Shown one piece after another: positions 51,855-62,640 of a stretch of DNA of 64,000 nucleotides (the first letter of the stretch is position 1; every line of letters starts with the position of its first letter). Location of the stretch: the NCBI RefSeq assembly GCF_039555335.1, contig NW_027305498.1:1-64000 (forward strand), read 5' to 3'. Both the position numbers and the translations under genes were made by a program. Origin of the DNA: Amphiura filiformis (taxonomy: Eukaryota > Echinodermata > Ophiuroidea > Amphilepidida > Amphiuridae). Below the pieces are notes generated by a model. That model was not told where the DNA came from, did not search any database, and was given only the letters and a program-made list of their open reading frames with translations.

Positions 51855-51994
51855 GCATACTTTCCTGCCGCTTGCCGCTGCGGCAAGCGGCAGGGCGTTT
51901 CAACCAATAACAAGCCTTGATTGTGACCGTTTGTCTGCAATACGCGTGCGCCACGCCGCTCAGCGGCAAGCGGCAGGGTAGTATGAAACCAGCT
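51855..51994. mobile_element. Short foldback MITE with GC-rich hairpin ends
   Basis: Left end gcatactttcctgccgcttg and right end (reversed) gctggtttcatactaccctg share the body cctgccgcttgccgctg. The left end alone contains a perfect 31-nt hairpin-like palindrome at 51864-51894 (15-bp arms around a single T). It lies in the intron between exons B and C. Confidence 0.65.
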
Positions 51995-52779
51995 TAAGGC
52001 CCGCTAAAAGAATCCTTGTTTTATGATCCATTTTGCACATATTTAAGTTTAACAATTGAGGACCTGGGGCCCATAATATTTAAAATATTTAACTTGCCAA
52101 TCTAAAGCACTACAAAAATTCAACCATTATGGTAATACCAGATAAGTTTGGTCACCGGGGCTAAGACCAAAGCTTGACAAGATCGCTAGAACGTAAGTGC
52201 AGTATGAGCACACGTACTATGAACAAAAAAAGAAGAAGAACCTGAACCGGTAAACCTGAACTCTCGCAAAAGTCCAACGGTAAAAAATATAAAAAAATAA
52301 AAACACCGCCCAAACAAACTCAAGTCCCTTATCCTTTACCTTTATCCTCATTGCCTAAAAATGCAACAAAACGAAAATACAGAACTACGGCACACGGGGA
52401 CAAACGCGAGAAAAGGGACATTGACTCTGACCAAGTGACAATTTCTAATGGTCAAAAACATAGAGTTAGTAGTCACAAAATTTATCACTCAAAAAGTAAG
52501 ATTAGTAAACAAACTACTATATTGAAACATGTTGAAAACTGTTTTAACGATGTTTTAGTGCTGTAATATTTTAGTGTAAAATATGGTTTATTCTATATCA
52601 ATTAATGTTAGTTGCTTACGTAGTTCCAAAACCCTCACGTTAATTTTCACTTAGATAAAACGTCAAAAAACCCATGTAACTTCCATGCAAGAAATGTATT
52701 GTAATTATTATGATATTGCTAATTGGGAAAGAGTAATATCATTTTTATAATAAAGGCTTATGTCTGACATCAAAACAAA

Positions 52780-52842
52780 CATCAATGTCAACCTCACATG
52801 TCCGGTCATTATGGGAAGGTTCTGAAACACATTCATTGATAC
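52780..52842 (-). pseudogene. Relic EGF exon in the intron between exons B and C
   Basis: On the minus strand an acceptor-like tttttatgacag is followed, in the same phase 1 as the real EGF exons, by codons for GINECVSEPSHNDRTCEVDI. This resembles the first half of an EGF (compare DIDECTSRPC...GTC). The second cysteine is replaced by Ser (EPS instead of xPC), and after this the frame runs on without cysteines 4-6 and without a donor in the right place. I read it as a decayed, 3'-truncated EGF exon. The match is short, so chance resemblance is possible. Confidence 0.4.
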
Positions 52843-53047
52843 CTGTCATAAAAAAGTTATCAGTGGGTTATTTTTGTTTAATTGATTCTGCTACTACCCT
52901 ACAATAGACATTCGGTTGTGATGTCTAAGGGCTCCTATGATTCAAGCCCCTATGATTCAAGCCCAGTGTTAGAGTATCTCATATTGTTAAGCTCCCATGA
53001 CGATAAGAGTATGAGCACTACGAGAAGTGCTAAAAGTAGTCACTTGC

Positions 53048-53158
53048 CTATGTCGCAGTTAGTTCCCTGCCATCCCGGGTCACAGCTACAGGAATACTGG
53101 TTGACATCATTAGCACACACGCCATTCAAGCACGGCCGTGAAGTACATTCATCTATAT
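53048..53158 (-). CDS. Exon B: single EGF module, GC splice donor
   Basis: 111 nt, 37 codons, phase 1-1. The acceptor is aataaatcag. The translated module begins DIDECTSRPC, carries CANDVNQYSC and ends GWQGTNCDI, with six cysteines in EGF order. It matches the second EGF of exon A closely, so the two are likely duplicates. The donor reads CATAG/GCAAGTG: a GC instead of GT, in an otherwise perfect donor context (AG/GCAAGT), as typical of GC-AG introns. No in-frame GT donor lies at this point, and the phase-1 exon end fits exon C exactly. Confidence 0.85.
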
Positions 53159-53159
53159 C

Positions 53160-53857
53160 TGATTTATTGGAAAATTAGGGAAAATGCTGGTTATTTGCAA
53201 TGCGCTACCTTCATTCCAGAATACCAGGGCAAGTGTACAAAAATTTAAATTGTTTATAAATTGCTTAAGAATGAAGGATAAATCATTCAAATTGTCATTT
53301 AGTAGACTTGTTAAGGGGTTGAATGCTGCATTTTTTTTTAATACAAAGGTCCCACTTGGCATGGATGTTCCTTAGGGCAAGAGAAAATATTTCATTCTAT
53401 GCATAAAACCCCAAAATATGGTATTTTCGTTTGGACCATTTCACCTAAAAAAAAACTAGAAATAGTTGAATTTGGCTAACTTTACCATGAATTAATTTTT
53501 TGGGTTGTTTGGAGAATCCGTGCCCATTTTGACCCTCAAATTCAAGATGGTCGCTTGCCGCCATCTTTAAAATCGCCGTTTTTACAACTTTTGAATCATT
53601 TGAGCTACAAACTTGAGTGACATATCAATTTGTACTAACTTGGGATTGGAAACTCATTTCTGGCATTGTTTATGTGATATGAGGTAATTTGAATAGGGTA
53701 CCGGGGTTTTTGAATGTGAATTCCAAGGGACCTGTCACTGGCTATATGGTAGAAGGATGAACATCAAACTTACTTACGAATATGTAAACCTTAAATTTTA
53801 GAAACAATTGAGGACACACTTTATAAGGCATGTTTTACACAGTTTTACTATTATTTT
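53160..53857. other. Intron sequence between exon B and the Penelope-like element
   Basis: No gene-like signal. A pyrimidine-poor AT-rich stretch runs up to the truncated 5' end of the Penelope-like element at 53858. Confidence 0.5.
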
Positions 53858-55216
53858 CAGAAAACATATCGTAACATATCTAAAGACGAATACAATGCTC
53901 TTCACACCATAAAGAACAACAGAAATATAGTCATCAAAGAGGCTGACAAAGGCTCCTCCGTCGTCATACAAGACAGAGATCAGTACATTGAAGAATGCAA
54001 TAGACATCTCAACAACGCCACACATTACAAAAAAACTTGAACATGACCCTACTACTGACTTTGACAAAACCACTTGTAAAGCTCTTGACAAGGCCTATCA
54101 AGTAGGCCTTATTGACAATGAGTTAAAAAGTGCTCTGAAACCAAAGAATCCAAATCCAGGTAGGTTTTACACTTTGCCAAAGATACACAAACAATACGAG
54201 AACATTCCACCTGGTCGTCCTATTGTTGGTGCTAACGGTACTGTCACTGAAAGAGTTTCTCTATTTATAGACCACCACCTTAAACCTCATGTTTCTACTC
54301 TTGATTCCTATGTCCAAGATGATATGGACTTTCTTCGCAAAATTGAGGCCATTAACGAAGATGGTCCCCATCCTCCTGATATCATCTTATCCACCTTGGA
54401 TGTTTCTTCTCTCTATACCAATATTCCTACCAAGGAAGGCATCAATTCCTGTCGCTCATTCTTAGAACCAGATTTTCCTCCTGAACAGCTTGACTCTTTT
54501 TGTAAACTCATAGAAGTTGTTCTCACGCATAACAACTTTACTTTCAATGGTACACACTACAATCAAATATTTTGGACCTCGATGGGCACGAAGCTAGCCC
54601 CGTCTATGGCTTGCCTCTTCATGGGTCTCTTGAAGAAACGACTTCTGGCATCTGCTTCTCTTAAGCCGCTCTTATGGATCAGGTACATCGATGACATATT
54701 CCTCATATGGACCCATGGTCAAGACGAACTCCAGCGCTTCATCGAACATTGCAACTCATTTCATCGCACAATCAAATTCACTTCGGAATCTTCCACAGAC
54801 AAAATTCCCTTTCTCGATGTTCTTGTTTCTTTCAAGGATGGCAAACTTCACACTGATCTATACTAGAAACCCACTGATATCCATCAGTTTCTTCACTGGA
54901 CCTCATGTCATCCTAAACACACAAAGCATAGTCTTCCATACAGCCTGGCCTTCCGTCTTAACAGGATCTGCTCTTCTCCCGAGACCCTTACCACCAGAAC
55001 TGCAGAACTTAAGGACTTCTTGAAGGCCAGAGGCTATCCTATAGGTGTCATTGACAGACAAGTTAGCAGAGCCCTTACTATACCCAGATCTGAAGCTCTG
55101 AAGCCAAGAGGCTCTGACTCTGACTCCAGTCCTGAACGGGTCCCTCTTGTGGTTACCTTCCATCCGTCTCTACCTAAGCTGTCTCAAATCCTGAACAAAC
55201 ACTTTTTTATCTTTTG
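53858..55216 (+). pseudogene. Penelope-like element, reverse transcriptase part (broken)
   Basis: Conceptual protein from QKTYRNISKDEY through EADKGSSVVIQDRDQYIEE (the N-terminal motif of Penelope-like proteins), GRFYTLPKIHK, GRPIVGANGT, LSTLDVSSLYTNIP (RT motif with Asp), TSMGTKLAPSMA, the catalytic YIDDIF and IPFLDVLV, to VVTFHPSLPKL. These are hallmarks of Penelope reverse transcriptase. Two lesions are visible: a run of seven A at 54029-54035, where six would keep the frame, and an in-frame TAG at 54864-54866 (DLY-stop-KPTD), after which the same frame stays open to 55216. The 5' end is truncated. It lies antisense to the host gene in the intron between exons A and B. The matching GIY-YIG part is at 58334-58804 beyond a LINE insertion. 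Confidence 0.9.
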
Positions 55217-58200
55217 ACATAGTATGTCAGGCAAAATGCCTTTTATTCACATTAAATACACTATAAATATTATAACAACAAAAGTTATTGCACTGCACAT
55301 AATCCATATATAATAGTAGATGTTATAAAACAAATTTACATACATGTATATAATAAGAAAATCAAACAAATAATTTAAGCAAAATGACAGAGCCAAGAAC
55401 AGACACGGAAGTCATCCAAGTAACTGTTCATCTGCGATCAACTAGCTAAAGTCATCGCAGACCAAACCTCTCATACGAAGTTCCTGCCTAAAGAGGAACA
55501 GAAGACAAGGATGATCCCCGTATCTGTATTTGCCAATGCACATTTTGCCAATACATATAACATAATTGATATATTTTGACCGATCACTGGTAATGTCATT
55601 ATGATAATTAAATAAAACATTTTCAACAGAAAGCCTAAAGTTCTTACCAAGCCTTTGTGTAATAACCCTGTTAGCAAATTCCCAAATAGGAGTGGTCTTA
55701 TTACAATGAAAAAAGAAGTGCTCTGGATGATCAACAGCATTACAGGAATTGCACAAATTTGTATCTTCTTTCCCCATTTTACATAATAAAACTTTTGTAG
55801 GATAAATGTTATGAATAATTGTCCAATTAAGTGAAATAAGTCTGGCCTCACTGGTACAACATGGTATTGAACCCCAAATCTTTTCCCAATCAAAATTGTA
55901 ATTGGGGAATCTTCTACACCAATAGTTCATACAAATTGGTTGGTGGAACATAAATCTTATCAACCATGGCATGTCTAAAAAACTTTGAAGAACAGGCTTC
56001 TATAGGGACTGCATTAAAGACAATTGATTCAGTCCTAATTTGGTCTAGAATTGGTGCATTCTTCCAATCATTCGGCAGAGCATTGCAAAGAGCGAAGTAC
56101 TGAAAAAGAATGTTGCCAGTGCGTGGAATGCGGTGCCTAAAATACTCAAGTGAGTAAATTGAACCATCATCATCAAAAAGATCTTTTATAAAAATAAAGC
56201 CAGCTTCAATCCAGTCTCTATAGAAAAGTGTTTTCTTGTTAACAGTTACAGCATCATTGTTCCAAATGATTTGATTGTAGTAATCAGATATGTCAGCTTT
56301 ATTTGAAGTACATTTAGTATTGAACCAGACTTTAAACATGTTGTTATAAAAAACAGGAAAGGTGTCAATAACATTCTTGCATACAGTGTTGATTTGGTTG
56401 AAGCTACAATTACAATTAAACACATTCATACCCAAACCAAACTTGTTGACATAGTAAAGTGGAATGTTCTTCCAGCAAGCAGGTCTAGAATTGTTTAGTT
56501 TTTTGATCCAAGACATCTTTAAAGCATTGAAAAACATCTCAACCTGAAATATGTTTATACCACCTCTTTCATAATCTGCAATAATGGTGTTCCGCTTCAC
56601 CGCTTCCACTCTATTCCAAATAAATTAAAAAACATAGTGTTTAATTTCTTTACAACTCTCTCAGGAAGGTCTACAACTGGAGCAATGTATGAAAGTTGTG
56701 AAGCCAACAATGTTTTCACGATCAAGTTTCTACCAACCATTGATAGGCCTCGCATCTTCCATGCACGGATTGAACACTCGATCTTATTCATTTTATCCTC
56801 CCAATTACAAGACAAATGATTTATTGAGATACTTGGGGAGAAATACACACCAAGGATTTTAACAGTGTTATTTGGCGCTAATTTCCAGTTAACATTTCCG
56901 ATGCCGAAATTATTATTTTTCAAGGACCCAATCCACACGGCATCACTTTTGGCATGATTTACTGAAAGACCAGATAATCTTGAAAAGTTATCAAATACAT
57001 CCATAACCGTTTTAACACATTCAGGGTCTTTTACAAAAATGGTAGTATCATCTGCAAAAGTAGAGATGCGAATTTCTTTACGCTCATAGTTCTCAAATGG
57101 TAAAGTAATACCCTGGATTTGCTTGGATTGACGAATTTTACAAGCGAGCAACTCCACACTAAGGACGAAGATCAAAGGCGAAATCGGACAACCCTGACGT
57201 ACGCCACAATTTACATCAAAGGAACTTGAGATGTGACCATTATTAATAATACAATTAGTGGTATTGGAAAAAATAACTGAAATCCATTTTCTGAACATTG
57301 AACCAAAATTCAATTTTCTGAGCGCATAAAATATAAAGTCACGTTCTATACTGTCGAATGCTTTTTAAAATCAATACACATCATAACACCAGGTAAATTA
57401 TTATTATCAACATATCTTAAAACATCTTCAATAAGGCGGATATTTTCGTGTATACTTCTACCCTTAACAAAACCATTCTGATCAGTATTGACAACAGACT
57501 GAAGAATGTTTTTAATACGAGCAGCCAATGCTTTAGTGGCTATCTTATAATCAATATTCAACAAAGCAATTGGACGCCAGTTATTAAGGGAATCCCGGGG
57601 AAGCCCTTTACCTTTATGAATGAGGGAGATTATGCCACGATTCTGACAGGTGGTAAGTGACCCAGAAAGATACGCATCATTAAGCGCCGTAACAACAATG
57701 GGACCAATCTTTGGCCAAAAGTGCTGATAGAACTCTACCGTGAGACCATCATAGCCAGGGCTTTTATTTTTTGCCATAGAATTGAGCGCGCCTACACATT
57801 CTTCTGCTGTCAAGATACCCTCACAGCTTTCACTCTGTTCATTAGTCAGAGTAGGAAAAATTGTATGTCGAAAAAACTCATCCAATTCTATTTCAGACAC
57901 ATCAACTTTGCTTTTAAACAAATCAGAAAAATAGACAACCTCTTCATTTAAAATAACAGATTGATCAGTTGTCATCACACCATTACTACACTGAAGTTTG
58001 TTGATTGACTTCTTAGAAGCATTTTTTTCCTCCAAATTCAGAAAATATTTAGTACATTTCTCACCTTCTTCAATCCATTTCTCTTTAGATCTTATTTGTA
58101 ACCCTTTCATAAAATGACTGTACATAACTTCATACTCCAGTTTACAAGCATTATACTGCAATTTCAGGTTCTCATCATCCGTCTGATTGATGCAATTTTC

Positions 58201-58333
58201 ATAAAGCTTTTGTAGTTTACATTCAATTTGCTTTAGCGCACTCATCCTCTGCTTTTGTGAGCCTTTTGCAAAATCAATTGTAAAACACCGGATTTTAGTT
58301 TTACATAAGTCCCTTTTACAGTCGCCTTTACAA
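55217..58333 (-). pseudogene. L1/Tx1-like LINE, 5'-truncated ORF2 with frameshifts, inserted in the PLE
   Basis: Minus-strand coding sequence from 58333 to a stop at 55442, then a 3' region to about 55217. It starts after the endonuclease domain. In order it shows EKWIEEGEKCTKYFLNLE, KSPGYDGLTVEFYQ, NWRPIALLN, QNGFVKGRSIHEN, MCIDFKK/AFDS, GVRQGCPISPL, the catalytic FADDTTIFV and a C-terminal Cys/His block (LCNSCN...HFFFHC) like zf-RVT. These are ORF2 motifs of the L1/Tx1 group. Three single-base frame changes break it: one A missing from an A run near 57365, one near 56620 and one near 55925. It splits the plus-strand Penelope-like element and so is younger than it. No clear target-site duplication or poly-A tail was found. 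Confidence 0.88.
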
Positions 58334-58804
58334 CCTCCTCCCAGAGGCTCATTTACTTGTGGCCAATGCATATCGTGTAAACACACAAGCGTTGATCATC
58401 ATGACCATATTGATGGCCTTGGGCCAGTATCACACACTTATGAAGACACTACATTCACCAGCTCATCTACTGGAGACACCCACACTATCCACAAACATCT
58501 CAACTGTCAAACTGATAATGTTGTGTACCTCATCACTTGCACACAATGCCAAAAACAGTACGTAGGAGAAACAAGCCGCACTCTCGAAAAACGTCTGGTT
58601 GAACACTGTGCCGATGCCCTCCTCAACAGAAATACACCTGTTGCCAGACATTTTAATCAACCCGGCCACAATGCACGTAACATCTCAGTTATTTGTATCG
58701 ACAAACCACCCAAATCCTACAGTACTATGAGGAAGAAGTTAGAGAAGGATTGGATCGCTAAATTACAGACCAGTAACTCTCATGGTATAAACATGAAAGA
58801 GTAA
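58334..58804 (+). pseudogene. Penelope-like element, C-terminal GIY-YIG endonuclease part
   Basis: The frame starting PPPRGSFTCGQC at 58334 is open to the stop at 58804. It carries a CxxC-type cluster (CGQCISC), then NVVYLITC (the GIY strand), KQYVGETSRTL (YIG strand and catalytic Arg), HFNQPGH and a final KDWIAKL block. This is the GIY-YIG endonuclease that follows the RT in EN-positive Penelope-like elements. It belongs to the RT at 53858-55216: same strand, expected order, with the LINE between them. A linker of some tens of residues normally found between the two parts is absent, so the LINE insertion came with or was followed by a deletion. Confidence 0.88.
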
Positions 58805-59830
58805 TTTTCTGCCAGTGTATCCTTTTAGGCAATTGGATCTTGTTAGCATTTAATAATGGATCTAGACCTACATGTATTGTACATGCTTGATGTGTCAATT
58901 CACATTTGGCTTTCTTACTGTAGGCCTACTTGCTTGCTAATATTTGTCCATCTTTCAGTAGACCTTGTATCACTACCTATTTTGGCATATTTCATGCCAA
59001 TTAGTAACGGTATTTTACTGTGCTTTGGTTTTATTGATTTTAGGCTTTACCACTTTCATCTGTAGGCCTATCCACATGCTCTGAAGTGAATTTTAATCAT
59101 GTGTGGACCATTTGCATATTTTACTACCTCCCATCCACTCTTTTTCTGTATGCATGCTACTTAATAATTATTGCTACTACATTAATATTTGAGTACTCCC
59201 TGTACTTTATTGTTTTATTTAGCATTTTTTTTAACTTAAACAAAAAACAAAATAAATTTTTTAATTTTTATTTTTTAACACATGTATTTTGTAGGCTTAC
59301 AATACATGGGTTGTAATTTGCATATTACTCTTCTCTCTTTTAGTTTGAGTGACATTAGTCCACTTATCTCTCTCTATTCATTCTCTTCCTCTTCTATTGA
59401 CTGCGACCCCTCTTGACATTTACATCCTGTCAATTAGGACAATACCCTATTGTCCTGTGGTCATAGAGGTAAGACGTGCTTATTTTGCTCTGAGCTTTGT
59501 TTGCTACTGAGTTCTATTTGAACTTGCCTTCAGTTTTCGACTTGAATTTTATTTTACAATATGTAGTTTACATTGTTTGCTTTTATATTTTGTTGTCTGT
59601 CCCTGAAGTAGAGCAGTTTATCTGCTCGAAACGTCGGTTGTATTTTTGTTAACTTTGTCTACCATCCCTGTGGTTTTGGATTTTGGATTCTGGTTTAAAT
59701 ACTGCATTAGTTTTTATCTTGTCTTTGTCTTTGTTCCCCACACCAAGTTGGTATACCTGGCTCGAATCTTTCTATTATTTTCAGGCCATTCTATTGACAG
59801 CACCAAGCGTTATTTGATTTAAAATTACCA
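58805..59830 (+). mobile_element. 3' untranslated region of the Penelope-like element
   Basis: AT-rich non-coding sequence following the GIY-YIG stop, continuing to a hammerhead-like stem at 59603-59635 and a conserved tail up to about 59830. From 59132 onward it is shared with the tandem duplication, so the tail recurs at 61183-61880. The exact 3' end is not determined. Confidence 0.6.
59603..59635 (+). ncRNA. Hammerhead-ribozyme-like motif in PLE tail, copy 1
   Basis: CTGAAGTA, a perfect 6-bp stem GAGCAG/CTGCTC with loop tttat, then GAAACGTC. The layout (CUGA box, stem II, GAAA, minimal stem III, GUC) is that of the type I hammerheads known from Penelope-like elements. The first box departs from the consensus CUGANGA, so activity is doubtful. 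Confidence 0.5.
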
Positions 59831-59929
59831 GTATAATAGATGGATACATAATTATGACTGAAATTTATGTTTTTATTTTTCAGTCAGAGATGAACCAACA
59901 GTGCCACCGAGAGCCATTACAGGCCCGGG

Positions 59930-60125
59930 GTAAAATGAACGCATGCCCCCCCCCCCCATTTTTTACAGGTCACCTAAGGTTTCTTTTCTTTGTTGTATAG
60001 ACATTAAGGTATGTTCTTTTTTAATTTTTTACGGGCCCCCTAAGACCCCAGGCCTTGGGGTAACGCACCCCTTAACCCCCCTTGTCGGCGGCACTGTGAA
60101 CAAATTACAGATCCCGCATCGGTAA
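59930..60125. repeat. G/C-rich dispersed repeat block (also at 61983-62177)
   Basis: C-runs followed by 'cccctaagaccccaggcc' and 'ccttaaccccccttg'. Both copies lie in the tandem duplication, so the second is not an independent insertion. The open frame through it looks incidental. Confidence 0.5.
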
Positions 60126-60588
60126 AATGATGTGACCAACCTAAAAAATAGAAGCTTGTTATACATAACGGCTAAAAAATATCTCAGATCTCAGTGAGTA
60201 TTTCGATTTGCCCACCCTTGTAGTAGTAGATTATATCTCTGGTTGTGGCGGCGTTGCGAGCAGTGCAGTAGTAGAGCTATTGCAGAAGCGCTGTCAACCA
60301 ACAGAAGGTGGATCAGGCAAGGCTGATAAAGGCTGAGAAGAGTACATACCGAAACAGCCCGGTGAAAACAAGGTGAATATGAGCTGTGGCATGGTATGTG
60401 AATCCCTCATTGCATGCCTTTAGCAGTCTTTATATAAAGGCAGATATAGTTCTTGGAAACCGCACTGTCATAATTAGAAAAGCACAAGGTTTCAGGGAAC
60501 TTCTTGATTAAAAACATTGAAGACCATCGAGTATCTGGCACTGCTTTGACCACGTCTAAATTGACAAAACTCTATGATGACCACTTAC

Positions 60589-60813
60589 CTGCATCGCAGT
60601 TAATTCCATGCCATCCCGGTTCACAGTTACAATAATATTGGTTAATATCATTGACACATGTGCCTTTTACGCATGGTCCTGAAGTGCATTCATCTATATC
60701 TGCTTCGCAGTCAGGGCCTGTCCACCCACTTGGACATTGGCAAATAAAGCTGTTAACTTGGTCGATACAGAATCCTCCATTTTGGCAAGGGGAACTGTTG
60801 CATTCATCAATGT
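60589..60813 (-). CDS. Exon A: two calcium-binding EGF modules
   Basis: 225 nt, phase 1-1, acceptor ttccgaacag and donor GCAG/gtaagtg. The first EGF runs from DIDECNSSPC to GWTGPDCEA. The second, with a shorter C2-C3 spacing (PCVKGTC), runs to GWHGINCDA. Both carry the acidic DIDE motif before the first cysteine and an aromatic residue before the fifth cysteine, as in calcium-binding EGFs of fibropellins, fibrillin and Notch. The second module is the closest relative of the single EGF in exon B. It sits 7.4 kb upstream of exon B, with a Penelope-like element and a LINE in the intervening intron. Two EGFs in one exon suggests an old intron loss between modules. Confidence 0.88.
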
Positions 60814-60871
60814 CTGTTCGGAAATGAGGGTTATTCAATATCTGTTATATTTGATATTGTTTCAATGTTCC

Positions 60872-60873
60872 AA

Positions 60874-60908
<35 letters not shown>
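60872..60908. repeat. (TA)n microsatellite
   Basis: About 18 TA repeats in unit 1 of the tandem duplication; the equivalent place in unit 2 (62930-62941) has only about six. This is a length difference acquired after duplication or between haplotypes. Confidence 0.9.
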
Positions 60909-60910
<2 letters not shown>

Positions 60911-61653
60911 CTACCAGCTGTAACAAAAACCAATCTATGGATCACTTATTGACGTTTCACCTTCATCTATGACATACTTCTTTGTCTTATTAATTCATAT
61001 ACTTTTAGCGTTTTTAAATGAAAGGACTGTATCCAACCCCATTAGTATATATACATGTAGAAGACATTTGGCTGTTTGATATTTCTGGCCATGTGATTCG
61101 CTGATTTAAGCCTACCACGAAATTTTAAGAAGTCAAGATTGCATCTTGGACGTCTAAGTATTTCGCGGAACACTTATATCAACATCCACTCTTTTTCTGT
61201 ATGCATGCTACTTAATAATTAATGCTACTACATTAATATTTGAGTACTCCCTGTACTTTATTGTTTTATTCACCATTTTTTTTAACTTAAACAAAAAACA
61301 AAATAAATTGTTTAATTTTTATTTTTTAACACATGTATTTTGTAGGCTTACAATACTTGGGTTGTAATTTGCATATTACTCTTCTCTCTTTTAGTTTGAG
61401 TGACATTAGTCCACTTATCTATCTCTATTCATTCTCTTCCTCTTCTATTGACTGCGACCCCTCTTGACATTTACATCCTGTCAATTAGGACAATACCCTA
61501 TTGTCATGTGGTCATAGAGGTAAGACGTGCTTATTTTGCTCTGAGCTTTGTTTGCTACTGAGTTCTATTTGAACTTGCCTTCAGTTTTCGACTTGAATTT
61601 TATTTTACAATATGTAGTTTACATTGTTTGCTTTTATATTTTGTTGTCTGTCC

Positions 61654-61686
61654 CTGAAGTAGAGCAGTTTATCTGCTCGAAACGTC
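61654..61686 (+). ncRNA. Hammerhead-ribozyme-like motif in PLE tail, copy 2
   Basis: Identical to the motif at 59603-59635, carried by the second unit of the tandem duplication, 2051 bp away in the same orientation. Confidence 0.5.
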
Positions 61687-62242
61687 GGTTGTATTTTTGT
61701 TAACTTTGTCTACCATCCCTGTGGTTTTGGATTTTGGATTCTGGTTTACATACTGCATTAGTTTTTATCTTGTCTTTGTCTTTGTCTTTGTTCCCCACAC
61801 CAAGTTGGTATACCTGGCTCGAATCTTTCTATTATTTTCAGGTCATTCTATTGATAGCACCAAGCGTTATTTGATTTAAAATTACCAGTATAATAGATGG
61901 ATACATAATTATGACTGAAATTTATGTTTTATTTTTCAGTCAGAGATGAACCAACAGTGCCACCGAGAGCCATTACCGGCCCGGGGGTAAAATGAACGCA
62001 TGCCCCCCCATTTTTTACAGGTCACCTAAGGTTTCTTTTCTTTGTTGTATAGACATTAAGGTATGTTCTTTTTTTTATTTTTACGGGCCCCCTAAGACCC
62101 CAGGCCTTGGGGTAACGCACCCCTTAACCCCCCTTGTCGGCGGCACTGTGAACAAATTACAGATCCCGCATCGGTAAAATGATGTGACCAACCTAAAAAA
62201 TAGAAGCTTGTTATACATAACGGCTAAAAAATATCTCAGATC

Positions 62243-62605
62243 TCAGTGAGTATTTCGATTTGCCCACCCTTGTAGTAGTAGATTATATCTCTGGTTGTGG
62301 CGGCGTTGCGAGCAGTGCAGTAGTAGAGCTATTGCAGAAGCGCTGTCAACCAACAGAAGGTGGATGAGGCAAGGCTGATAAAGGCTGAGAAGAGTACATA
62401 CCGAAACAGCCCGGTGAAAACAAGGTGAATATGAGCTGTGGCATGGTATGTGCATCCCACATTGCATGCCTTTAGCAGTCTTTATATAAAGGCAGACATA
62501 GTTCGTGGAAGCCGCACTGTCATAATTAGAAAAGCACAAGGTTTCAAGGAACTTCTTGATTAAAAACATTGAAGACCATCGAGTATCTGGCACTGCTTTG
62601 ACCAC
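62243..62605 (-). pseudogene. Possible hAT-type transposase relic in duplication unit 2
   Basis: A minus-strand open stretch begins MVKAVPDTRWSSMFLIKKFLE, which recalls the 'TRW.S' block of hAT-family transposases. The remaining 100 residues do not look like a transposase in the same frame, so it is at best a short decayed piece. The equivalent DNA at 60191-60553 in unit 1 carries the same sequence with a few changes. It sits in the intron directly downstream of exon A'. Confidence 0.25.
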
Positions 62606-62640
62606 GTCTAAATTGACAAAACTCTATGATGACCACTTAC

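Larger units (their letters stand above)
59132..61182. repeat. Tandem duplication, unit 1 (about 2.05 kb, carries exon A)
   Basis: The sequence beginning catccactctttttctgt recurs 2051 bp to the right, and the two blocks are collinear throughout. Unit 1 holds the end of the Penelope-like element's 3' region, a G/C-rich block at 59930-60125, a possible transposase relic, exon A, a (TA)n tract and about 280 bp beyond. Differences from unit 2 are scattered single bases and repeat-length changes, so identity is very high. Confidence 0.93.

Noticed and set aside
52351-52566. 71-codon Lys-rich frame
   Set aside because: No recognisable domain or splice sites; likely chance in AT-rich intron DNA.
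53798-54091. 97-codon minus-strand frame
   Set aside because: Shadow of the Penelope-like reverse transcriptase.
59943-60125. 60-codon frame, repeated at 61992-62177
   Set aside because: Low-complexity C-rich repeat copied by the tandem duplication, not an independent conserved gene.
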